Both the position numbers and the translations under genes were made by a program. Below, piece by piece: positions 1 to 5,869 of a stretch of DNA of 5,895 nt. The stretch comes from Sphingomonas sp. UBA1000 (GTDB lineage: Bacteria > Pseudomonadota > Alphaproteobacteria > Sphingomonadales > Sphingomonadaceae), in NCBI GenBank assembly GCA_002291855.1, contig DBAW01000269.1, positions 1-5,895 on the forward strand, given 5' to 3'. Each line of letters begins with the position of its first letter. Position 1 is the stretch's first letter. The notes under the pieces are model-generated. The model saw only the letters and a program-made list of their open reading frames with translations. It was not told the DNA's origin and did no database searches.

Positions 1-677
1 TCGCGCTCCTCGGCATCGGCCAGGCGCTCGTCCTGCAGCGGATCATTGTCGGCAAGAATATCCTGCCACTGGCCTTCGCCATCCTCGCGCATCGACACGT
101 TGAGCGAGCTGTCGCCGCCCATCGCCATGCGGCGGTTCATGCTGATCACATCGTCTTCGGACACGCCGAGATCGGTGGCGATCTTGGTCACGTCCTCGGG
201 CCGCAGATCGCCATCCTCGAACGCGTCGATGCGGTTCTTCATCCGCCTCAGGTTGAAGAAAAGCTTCTTCTGCGCGGCGGTGGTGCCCATCTTCACCAGC
301 GACCAGGAGCGCAGGATGAACTCCTGGATCGAGGCGCGGATCCACCACATCGCATAGGTGGCAAGGCGGAAGCCCCGGTCCGGCTCGAACTTCTTCACGC
401 CCTGCATCAGGCCGATATTGCCTTCGGAAATCAGCTCCGACACCGGCAGGCCATAGCCGCGATAGCCCATCGCGATCTTGGCCACGAGCCGCAGATGCGA
501 GGTCACCAGCTGCGCCGCCGCTTCCGGGTCCTGATGCTCCTGATAGCGTTTGGCGAGCATATATTCCTGCTCGGGCGTCAGGATCGGATATTTGCGGATC
601 TCGGCGAGATAGCGGTTGAGGCCGGCCTCGCCGCCCAGCGCCGGGATGGTCGCGGGTACGTTCTTGCCACTGGCCAT
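1..677 (-). CDS. rpoH: RNA polymerase sigma-32 factor RpoH (heat-shock sigma), partial, C-terminus outside the window
   Basis: Encodes the alternative sigma factor that directs RNA polymerase to heat-shock promoters. Translating from the ATG at 677-675 gives 225 codons beginning MASGKNVPA, then the reading frame runs off the window edge without a stop. Sigma region 2 is clear: HLRLVAKIAMGYRGYG (about residues 61-76), ELISEGNIGLMQG (81-93) for core binding, and FRLATYAMWWIRASIQEF (about 103-120), the -10 recognition and melting helix. The RpoH box, AQKKLFFNLRR (135-145), separates RpoH from other group 3/4 sigma factors. Region 3 follows (about 155-200). Family members are usually close to 300 residues, so roughly a quarter, including region 4 for -35 recognition, is missing. 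A GGGAG ribosome site 8 nt upstream supports the start. It lies 59 bp downstream of rluD on the same strand, so it could be read from rluD, from its own promoter, or both. Known from the family: RpoH is often regulated by stability and translation; nothing here shows which applies. Confidence 0.96.
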   Translation of the reverse strand, partial: MASGKNVPATIPALGGEAGLNRYLAEIRKYPILTPEQEYMLAKRYQEHQDPEAAAQLVTSHLRLVAKIAMGYRGYGLPVSELISEGNIGLMQGVKKFEPDRGFRLATYAMWWIRASIQEFILRSWSLVKMGTTAAQKKLFFNLRRMKNRIDAFEDGDLRPEDVTKIATDLGVSEDDVISMNRRMAMGGDSSLNVSMREDGEGQWQDILADNDPLQDERLADAEER

Positions 678-685
678 TGCTCATT

Positions 686-690
686 CTCCC
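686..690 (-). promoter_or_regulatory. Ribosome binding site of rpoH
   Basis: On the minus strand GGGAG lies 8 nt before the ATG at 677-675. It fixes the rpoH start there rather than at the out-of-frame ATG at 684-682. The rest of the 59-bp gap to rluD holds an A+T-richer patch (about 723-745) that could carry an rpoH promoter, but I see no convincing -35/-10 pair. Confidence 0.7.
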
Positions 691-736
691 TGCCGTCGCC
701 GCGCCCTTTCCGGGCGGGCATCAAGACTTAACACAC

Positions 737-1714
737 TTATATACGCAGCTGACTGAACAACAGCTGCATGTCATCGGGCATTTCGCTGTCAAAAGCCATC
801 TCGGCCCGCGTGACCGGATGGATAAAGCCCAGCCGTGCAGCGTGCAGCGCCTGCCGTTTGAACGCCAATGCTTTCAACACCTCGCGGTGTCCCGGCCGGA
901 CGCGGCCATAGACCGGATCGCCGAGCAGCCCATGGCCCAGCGAGGCCATATGGACGCGCACCTGATGGGTGCGCCCGGTTTCCAGCCGGCATTCGACCAG
1001 CGCCGAGTCGCGCAGCGGCGTGACCATCCGGTAATGGGTGACGGCGCGCTTGCCGCGCCCGGCGGCGACGATCGCCACCTTTTTGCGGTCGCTGTCCGAC
1101 CGGGCAAGCGGCGCATCGACCGTCCCCGCGGCCGGGCTGGGCAGGCCGGCGACGATCGCCAGATAGCGGCGGTCGATGCTGTGATCGGCAAACTGCCGCG
1201 CCAGCCCTTCATGTGCGCGGTCGGTCTTGGCCGCCACGATCAGGCCCGATGTGTCCTTGTCGATCCGGTGGACGATGCCCGGCCGGGCGACGCCGCCAAT
1301 CCCCGACAGCTGCCCCGCGCAGTGATGCAGCAGCGCATTGACGAGCGTGCCATCGGGATTGCCGGCGGCGGGATGGACGACCATCCCCGCCGGCTTGTCG
1401 ATCACGATCAGATGTTCATCCTCGAACGCGATCACGAGCTTCAGGTCCTGCGCGACATTGTGCGCCGGTGCCGGATCGGGAACGCCCAGCGCGAACTGCG
1501 CGCCCGCGGTCGCCCGCACCGCCGGATCGCGCCACGGCCGGCCATCGTCGCCGGTCACCCGGCCGGAGGCGATCAGCGTCTTGATCCGTTCGCGCGACAG
1601 CGTCGGCACGGCCGCGGCTAGTGCCCGGTCGAGCCGCCAGCCATCGGCTTCGGCGCTGATTGTCGCCGCGATTATGGAAACCCCCGCGTCCATCGGATAG
1701 GCGAAGTTGGTCAT
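737..1714 (-). CDS. rluD: 23S rRNA pseudouridine synthase, RluD-like (RluA family)
   Basis: Isomerises uridines to pseudouridine in 23S rRNA. RluD modifies the helix 69 sites (1911/1915/1917 in E. coli numbering), important for subunit joining. The protein is 325 residues from the ATG at 1714, close to the E. coli length. An N-terminal S4 RNA-binding domain covers about residues 20-80 (WRLDRALAAAVPTLSRERIK). The catalytic domain follows: IVIDKPAGMVVHPAAGNPDG (103-122), the HRIDKDTSG motif (149-157) with catalytic Asp152, and RTHQVRVHMASLGHGLLGD (248-266). The KDTSGLIVAAKT form and the VHPAAGNPDGT segment resemble RluD more than RluC or RluA. The reading frame stays open up to 1951, but the extra N-terminus lies antisense to the divergent metallopeptidase gene and does not look like family sequence. 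An alternative start is the ATG at 1693 (318 residues); neither has a good ribosome site. rpoH follows 59 bp downstream. Confidence 0.93.
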   Translation of the reverse strand: MTNFAYPMDAGVSIIAATISAEADGWRLDRALAAAVPTLSRERIKTLIASGRVTGDDGRPWRDPAVRATAGAQFALGVPDPAPAHNVAQDLKLVIAFEDEHLIVIDKPAGMVVHPAAGNPDGTLVNALLHHCAGQLSGIGGVARPGIVHRIDKDTSGLIVAAKTDRAHEGLARQFADHSIDRRYLAIVAGLPSPAAGTVDAPLARSDSDRKKVAIVAAGRGKRAVTHYRMVTPLRDSALVECRLETGRTHQVRVHMASLGHGLLGDPVYGRVRPGHREVLKALAFKRQALHAARLGFIHPVTRAEMAFDSEMPDDMQLLFSQLRI

Positions 1715-2141
1715 GACGGTGATGATTTCAAGGGCGGCGCTGGCGGCGGCCCGCGCCCATGCCGCGACGGCGCCGGGGCGCGAGGTGTGCGGGCTGTTGC
1801 TGGGCGCGACGGCCACGGACGGCAGCGTGCGGATCGACACCGCGCAGCCCTGCGCCAATGTCGCTGCCGATCCGGCGACGGCGTTCGAGATCGATCCCGC
1901 CGCGCTGATCGCCGCCCACCGCGCCGCGCGCCATGGCGGCCCGGCGGTCATTGGCTGCTATCATTCGCATCCTGAGGGTCCGGCCCGGCCGTCGCCGCGC
2001 GACGCCGCGCAGGCGGCGGGGGACGGCCAGATCTGGCTGATCCTGCCCGGCGGCGGGGGGCAGGATGACAGCGCACTGCCGGGCGCATGGCGCACGCTGC
2101 CCGGCGGGTTCGTGCCGGTGGTGCTGACGCCGTTCGGCTGA
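1713..2141 (+). CDS. JAMM/MPN-domain zinc metallopeptidase, M67 family (Mov34/MPN/PAD-1 type)
   Basis: A stand-alone JAMM domain of 142 residues, soluble, with no signal peptide or membrane segment. All catalytic parts are present: Glu24 (in REVCGLLLG) as general base, and the zinc motif H84-S-H86-P followed by Ser94 and Asp97 (HSHPEGPARPSPRD). This matches the family pattern HxHx(7)SxxD. Known of the family: bacterial stand-alone JAMM proteins cleave next to C-terminal diglycine tails, for example releasing cysteine or other products from sulfur-carrier proteins. The substrate here cannot be inferred because no ThiS/MoaD- or ThiF-like gene is adjacent. Start choice: ATG 1713 (MTVMISRAAL) suits the family's short first strand. 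ATG 1722 and TTG 1707 are alternatives, none with a strong ribosome site. It is divergent from rluD with start codons touching, and 78 bp upstream of chpT on the same strand. It may be co-transcribed with chpT, but this is unproven. Confidence 0.88.
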   Translation: MTVMISRAALAAARAHAATAPGREVCGLLLGATATDGSVRIDTAQPCANVAADPATAFEIDPAALIAAHRAARHGGPAVIGCYHSHPEGPARPSPRDAAQAAGDGQIWLILPGGGGQDDSALPGAWRTLPGGFVPVVLTPFG

Positions 2142-2209
2142 TCCGGCCCGGCGCAGCCGGCTTGCATCGCGCCCGCCGCTTCGCCAGAAGGGCGCCTCTG
2201 TTTGCAACC

Positions 2210-2213
2210 GGGA
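2210..2213 (+). promoter_or_regulatory. Ribosome binding site deciding the chpT start
   Basis: GGGA lies 6 nt before the ATG at 2220. It favours that codon over the in-frame TTG at 2202, which would add six residues (MQPGRL) not typical of ChpT proteins. The 78-bp gap between the metallopeptidase gene and chpT shows no clear promoter or terminator. Confidence 0.55.
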
Positions 2214-2219
2214 CGCCTC

Positions 2220-2873
2220 ATGACTGCCAGCGCCGTCGACTTCGCCAGCCTGTTGTGCTCGCGCCTGTGCCATGATCTGCTCAGCCCGGTCGGGGCGCTC
2301 AACAACGGGCTGGAGCTGCTGGCCGACGAGCATGATCCCGACATGCGGGCGCGCTGCCTCGATCTGCTCAACGAAAGCGCGCGTGCCTCGGCCAACAAGC
2401 TCAAATTCTTCCGCCTCGCATTCGGCGCGGCGGGCGGCTTTGGCGAAAGCGTCGCGTCGCGCGAGGCGCGGGCGGCGATCGAGGGGCTGTTCGGCCCCGG
2501 CGGCCGGGTCGAGCTGGGCTGGATGGTCGAGGCCGAGGCGCTCAGCAAGACGGCGATCAAGGTGCTGCTCAACCTTGCGCTCATCGCTGGCGATGCGCTG
2601 GTGCGCGGCGGGCGGCTCGATGTCGGCGCGGAAGTGGCCGGCGACACCACCGAAATCGTCGTGCGCGCCGAAGGGCCGCGCCTCGTGCTCGACAGCGAGT
2701 TGCGCGATGCGCTTCAGGGGCGCACCGACGAAGCGGCGCTGACGCCGCGCGCCGCCGCCGCCTGGCTGGTGCATCAGCTGGTCGCCGGCACCGGCGGGCA
2801 GGTGCTGGTCTCCGCGCCCGAAGAGCCGTTCGTGATGTTCGGGGCGACGCTCCGCCACGCGCCCGCCGCCTGA
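2220..2873 (+). CDS. chpT: Histidine phosphotransferase ChpT
   Basis: Relays phosphoryl groups from the hybrid kinase CckA to the response regulators CtrA and CpdR, which control cell cycle, motility and development in alphaproteobacteria. The 217-residue protein has the family layout. An N-terminal helical hairpin (about residues 5-70) carries LLCSRLCHDLLSPVGALNNG (11-30), with His18 as the phosphorylated residue in the kinase-like HDLLSP motif. A degenerate kinase-fold C-terminal domain follows (about 80-215). It contains KTAIKVLLNLALIAGDAL (110-127), a remnant of the N-box helix. No DxGxG nucleotide-binding box is present, as expected for a phosphotransferase that does not bind ATP. The closest part is the histidine region, which is highly characteristic. 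It lies 78 bp after the metallopeptidase gene and 68 bp before cheA, with a CtrA-like box in the latter gap. The symbol rests on motif recognition. A generic HPTransfase-family paralogue is the only serious alternative. Confidence 0.9.
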   Translation: MTASAVDFASLLCSRLCHDLLSPVGALNNGLELLADEHDPDMRARCLDLLNESARASANKLKFFRLAFGAAGGFGESVASREARAAIEGLFGPGGRVELGWMVEAEALSKTAIKVLLNLALIAGDALVRGGRLDVGAEVAGDTTEIVVRAEGPRLVLDSELRDALQGRTDEAALTPRAAAAWLVHQLVAGTGGQVLVSAPEEPFVMFGATLRHAPAA

Positions 2874-2883
2874 CGCGCCGGCC

Positions 2884-2899
2884 CTAACCCTGCCTTAAC
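2884..2899 (+). promoter_or_regulatory. Probable CtrA binding box upstream of cheA
   Basis: CTAA-N7-TTAAC: the first half-site is CTAA (2884-2887), followed by seven bases (2888-2894), then TTAA (2895-2898) and C. It differs from the CtrA consensus TTAA-N7-TTAAC at one base. It ends 42 bp before the cheA ATG, in the only non-coding DNA between chpT and cheA, a position suited to promoter control. It stands out as an A+T-bearing island in very G+C-rich DNA. Binding itself is inferred. Confidence 0.6.
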
Positions 2900-2941
2900 C
2901 ATCGCCCTGTCACAAGGCCCCGACCGGACCGGATGGGGCTG

Positions 2942-5281
2942 ATGGACGATCTGCTGAGCGAGTTCATCGCGGAAACGCGCGAGACGTTGGAGGCGCTGTC
3001 GGGCGAGATCATCGCCTGGGAGGCCGATCCGCAGGATCGCGCGCGCCTGGATGCGGTGTTCCGCTTCGTCCACACCGTCAAGGGCAGCTGCGGCTTTCTG
3101 GAACTGCCCCGGCTCGAACGGCTGAGCCATGCCGCCGAGGATGTGCTGTCGGCGCTGCGCGCGGGCACGCGCGGCGGCGATGCCGCGCTCGTCACCGCCG
3201 TGCTCGCGGTGATCGACCGCATCGGCGAGCATGTCGACGCGCTCGAAGCCGGGACCAGCCTGTCGGAAGATGAGGATGACCAGCTGATCGCGGCCCTTGC
3301 CGATGCCGGGCGCGGCGCGCAGCCCGCCGCCCAGGCGGTGAGCATGACCCAGGCGTCGCGCGCGGCCACACGCAGCATCCGCGTGCCGCTCGACCTGCTC
3401 GACCGGATCATGAGCGGCGTGTCGGACATGGTGCTTGCCCGCAACGAGCTTTCGCGCCGGCTGCGCGATCTGGGCGCGGAAGATGAGCTGGGCGGCGCGT
3501 TCGAGCGGCTGTCGGGCTGCATCGCCGACATGCGCGACGCGGTGACGCGCACCCGCATGCAGCGGATCGAAAAGCTGTTTTCGGCGCTGCCCCGGCTGGT
3601 GCGCGACACGGCCGCCGAACTGGGCAAGCCCGTCGACCTGGAAATCGATGGCGGCGATGTCGAGCTGGACCGCGAGATGATCGAACTGATCCGCGATCCG
3701 CTGACCCACATGGTCAGAAACGCCATCGACCATGGGCTGGAGCCGCCGACCGAACGCCGCCGGCGCGGCAAGCCGCCGGTCGGCCGGCTGGCGATCAGCG
3801 CGCGCCAGTCGGGCAACCAGATCGTGATCGAGGTCGCCGACGACGGCAATGGCATCGACGAAGCGCGGATCGTGGCCAAGGCGGTCGCCGCCGGCATCGT
3901 GACGCCCGAGGCCGCCGAGCAGATGAGCGCGGCGGCGCGGCTGGCGCTGGTGTTCTCGCCCGGCCTGTCGACCGCCGAACAGGTGACCGCCCTGTCGGGC
4001 CGCGGCGTCGGCATGGACGTGGTCAAATCGAACATCGAACGGATCGGCGGATCGATCGAGCTGGACAACCGGCCGCGCGTCGGGCTGCGCGCCGTGATCC
4101 GCGTGCCGCTGACGCTGACGATCATCGCCACGCTGACCGTGTCGGCGGGCGGGCAGTGCTTTGCCATTCCGCGCGCCGCCATCGACGAGATTGTGCGCGC
4201 GTCGAGCGGGATGATCCGCATCGATTCGCTCGGCAATGCCGGCATCGTCACCATCAGGGGGCGGGCGATGCCGCTCGTCCATCTCGAACAGGTGCTGGGC
4301 ATGGGACCGGTGGATGCGGCCGACGGGCGCACCCTTGTCGTCATCCGCGCCGGGGCCGGCTGCACCTATGCGCTGTGCGTCGAGGCGGTGCACGACCATG
4401 AGGAGCTGGTGATCAAGCCGGCCTCGCCGCCGATTGCCGCAACCGGCGTCTATGCCGGCAAGTCGCTGCCCGACAGCGGCGTGCCGATGCTGCTGCTCGA
4501 CATGGCGGGCATCGCCGCGCGCGCCGGGGTGGCGGCGGAAGACGCGGCGGCCGCGCTTGCCGCCCCCGAGGCCGATGAGGCCGACACCCATGTGTCGAAC
4601 CTGTTGTTCCGCGATCTGGACGGGCGGGTGCGGGCGATCCGCCTGGCCGTGGTCGAGCGGGTCGAGGATGTGCCGATCGACCAGATCCGCTTCACCGCCG
4701 GGCGGATGCGCGTCGCCATCGGCGACCGGCTGCTGCCGCTCGCCGGGCTGGATGCCGCGCCGGCGGGCGAGACGCTCAAGCTGCTGCGCCTGCATGACGG
4801 CGCGCGCGACCTTGCCTATGCGATCGACGATGTGATCGACATTGTCCGCCTGCCGCCCGATTGCCAGGCCGCCGGTGCGCCGGGGCCGGTCGCGGGGGTC
4901 GTGCTGGCGGGCGGCGAGCAGATCGAGCTGCTCGATCCGTTCTGGCTGTTCGCCGCTGCCGACGCGGATGTGCCGCCGCCGCGCCGTCCGGTCTGCCTGC
5001 TGCCCGACCGCGAGGATCTGTGGACGCGCGAAATCCTGCGCCCGCTGGTCGAGGCGGCGGGCTATCGCGTCGCCTTTCAGGGGGACAGCGCGGCCGAGGA
5101 ACCGGCGGTCATCATCGCGCTGGAGGATGGCGCGGAGGCAGGCGGTGATGCCGGGCAGGGGGCGGCCCCGGTCGTCCGGCTGACGCCCGACCGGCAGCGC
5201 GCCGGCGGCGACCGCATCTATCGCTATGACCGGGTCGCGCTGCTCGCGGCCATTGAACGCATCGCGGCGGAGCGGGGCTGA
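2942..5281 (+). CDS. cheA: Chemotaxis-type hybrid histidine kinase CheA with HPt, kinase core, two CheW-like domains and a degenerate receiver
   Basis: Cytoplasmic kinase that autophosphorylates in response to receptor arrays and passes the phosphoryl group to response regulators. The protein is 779 residues. Domains in order: HPt/P1 (about 1-105) with His44 in HTVKGSCGFL; a short linker (about 106-142) with no P2 domain; dimerisation helices (about 143-205); and the ATPase core (about 215-390). The core has the N box THMVRNAIDHGLE (255-267), G1 box DDGNGID (300-306), F box VFSPGLST (337-344) and G2 box GRGVGMDVV (354-362). A first CheW-like P5 domain follows (about 393-532), then an Ala/Glu-rich joint, a second weaker CheW-like domain (about 548-675), and a receiver-like tail (about 681-779) that lacks the usual phosphoacceptor Asp. 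The start at 2942 (MDDLLSEFIAET) matches family N-termini and has GGA 8 nt upstream; ATG 2933 would add three residues. It overlaps cheW by one base (TGATG). A CtrA-like box lies just upstream. Whether it serves swimming chemotaxis or another output cannot be told from this window. Confidence 0.93.
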   Translation: MDDLLSEFIAETRETLEALSGEIIAWEADPQDRARLDAVFRFVHTVKGSCGFLELPRLERLSHAAEDVLSALRAGTRGGDAALVTAVLAVIDRIGEHVDALEAGTSLSEDEDDQLIAALADAGRGAQPAAQAVSMTQASRAATRSIRVPLDLLDRIMSGVSDMVLARNELSRRLRDLGAEDELGGAFERLSGCIADMRDAVTRTRMQRIEKLFSALPRLVRDTAAELGKPVDLEIDGGDVELDREMIELIRDPLTHMVRNAIDHGLEPPTERRRRGKPPVGRLAISARQSGNQIVIEVADDGNGIDEARIVAKAVAAGIVTPEAAEQMSAAARLALVFSPGLSTAEQVTALSGRGVGMDVVKSNIERIGGSIELDNRPRVGLRAVIRVPLTLTIIATLTVSAGGQCFAIPRAAIDEIVRASSGMIRIDSLGNAGIVTIRGRAMPLVHLEQVLGMGPVDAADGRTLVVIRAGAGCTYALCVEAVHDHEELVIKPASPPIAATGVYAGKSLPDSGVPMLLLDMAGIAARAGVAAEDAAAALAAPEADEADTHVSNLLFRDLDGRVRAIRLAVVERVEDVPIDQIRFTAGRMRVAIGDRLLPLAGLDAAPAGETLKLLRLHDGARDLAYAIDDVIDIVRLPPDCQAAGAPGPVAGVVLAGGEQIELLDPFWLFAAADADVPPPRRPVCLLPDREDLWTREILRPLVEAAGYRVAFQGDSAAEEPAVIIALEDGAEAGGDAGQGAAPVVRLTPDRQRAGGDRIYRYDRVALLAAIERIAAERG
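5269..5272 (+). promoter_or_regulatory. Ribosome binding site of cheW inside the cheA 3' end
   Basis: GGAG lies 8 nt before the cheW ATG at 5281 and inside the last cheA codons. With the TGATG stop/start overlap this suggests translational coupling of the kinase and its adaptor. Confidence 0.6.
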
Positions 5282-5715
5282 TGGACAATCTCTATCTGAT
5301 CGCCACCATCGCCGATCAGCCGGTCGCGATCCGCGCCGCGCTGGTCGAATCGGTGGTCGATATCGACCATATCGCGCCGGTGCCGCTCGCGCCGCCGCAC
5401 ATTGCCGGGCTGGCGCCGCTGCGCTCGCGCGTGCTGACCATCATCTGCTGCGAACGCGCGCTCGGCCTGCCGCCGACCCCTGCGCGGCGGTCGCGGATCG
5501 TGGTCGTCAATGTCGACGGGCATCATTACGGGCTGCGCGTCGGCACGATCGAGGATGCGCGGGTGATCGAGGAGGCCCCGGCCCCGATCCGCGCCCGGCT
5601 GGACGCCGGCTGGGCACGCGTCGCGCTGGGCATGCTCGATTTCGGCGGCGAGGCGCTGCTGCTGGTCGATCCCGAAGCTCTGGTCGCCGGTCCCGACGAG
5701 GCGCTTGCCGCCTGA
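5281..5715 (+). CDS. cheW: CheW-like chemotaxis coupling protein
   Basis: A single-domain CheW-type adaptor of 144 residues, expected to link receptors to the P5 domain of the upstream CheA in the cytoplasmic signalling array. The fold can be followed along its length. The opening strands are YLIATIADQPVAIRAALVE (5-23) and VVDIDHIAPVP. The central GLAPLRSRVLTIICCERALGL (44-64) corresponds to the G-x-hydrophobic-R-G-x-V-hydrophobic-P core of CheW. RIVVVNVDGHHYGLRVGTIED (72-92) and the closing LDFGGEALLLVDPEALV (about 119-135) complete it. Sequence identity to classical CheW looks low: the usual RG is RS and the following proline is threonine. The fold assignment is therefore firm but the exact partner is inferred from its position. 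It overlaps cheA by one base. Its stop is followed directly by the palindromic repeat region, with no further chemotaxis gene before the window ends. Confidence 0.85.
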   Translation: MDNLYLIATIADQPVAIRAALVESVVDIDHIAPVPLAPPHIAGLAPLRSRVLTIICCERALGLPPTPARRSRIVVVNVDGHHYGLRVGTIEDARVIEEAPAPIRARLDAGWARVALGMLDFGGEALLLVDPEALVAGPDEALAA

Positions 5716-5773
5716 ACGGTGGGGGAGGCCTGGAGGCTGTTCGGGGAAGAACGGCACCGGGAGTCGTTAGCTA

Positions 5774-5869
5774 GGAAGAACGGCACCGGCCCGCACCCCC
5801 ACCCGGCCCCCCATGGCGTATCCTGCCGTTGGGAGGGCGGGTGGGGGGGCGGGCCGGTGCCGTTCTTCC
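5774..5869. repeat. Long imperfect hairpin (about 40-bp stem) downstream of cheW, possible terminator
   Basis: The inner inverted copies form a 16-bp perfect outer stem. Pairing continues inward through the C-rich arm (5790-5813) and the G-rich arm (5830-5853) with three mismatches, leaving a loop of 16 nt at 5814-5829 that can itself pair GGC with GCC. It begins 58 bp after the cheW stop. The 3' flank is TTCTTCCC-like rather than a run of T, so it is not a standard intrinsic terminator. It could still end or stabilise the cheA-cheW transcript. Confidence 0.7.
5831..5853 (+). other. G-quadruplex motif in the 3' arm of the hairpin
   Basis: Five runs of at least three G (5831-5833, 5835-5837, 5839-5841, 5843-5849, 5851-5853) are each separated by exactly one base (A, C, T, C). 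This satisfies the G3-N1-G3-N1-G3-N1-G3 pattern, the short-loop class that forms very stable parallel quadruplexes. It is on the strand that would be the cheW 3' transcript. Formation in the cell is inferred. Confidence 0.65.

Noticed and set aside
46..357. Plus-strand 103-codon frame opposite rpoH
   Set aside because: It is antisense to a strongly conserved sigma factor region and has no recognisable domain or ribosome site.
699..725. Sigma-32-like promoter or terminator hairpin before rpoH
   Set aside because: A CTTGAT -35-like hexamer exists on the minus strand but no CCCAT-like -10 follows. The nearby CGCCC/GGGCG stem is only 5 bp with no T-run.
728..732. TTAAC between rluD and rpoH as a CtrA site
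   Set aside because: Only one half-site is present. No TTAA-like partner lies at 7-bp spacing on either strand.
677..1621. Plus-strand open frame of 314 codons across rluD
   Set aside because: Low-complexity Arg/His/Pro-rich translation with no motif, antisense to rluD, whose catalytic motifs are intact.
1715..1951. 79-residue N-terminal extension of rluD
   Set aside because: It is antisense to the metallopeptidase coding region, is Ala/Ser/Pro-rich, and precedes the S4 domain that normally begins the protein. Starts at 1714 or 1693 give family length.
2774..4795. Long minus-strand open frames (673 and 493 codons) opposite cheA
   Set aside because: High G+C with biased codon positions keeps antisense frames open. 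The translations are Arg/His/Gly- or Ser/Arg-rich without any domain, while the plus-strand frame is an unmistakable CheA.
5761..5765. GAGTC as a CcrM (GANTC) methylation signal in the repeat spacer
   Set aside because: It is a single 5-bp match, with another at 1005-1009 inside rluD. It is expected by chance and has no promoter context.
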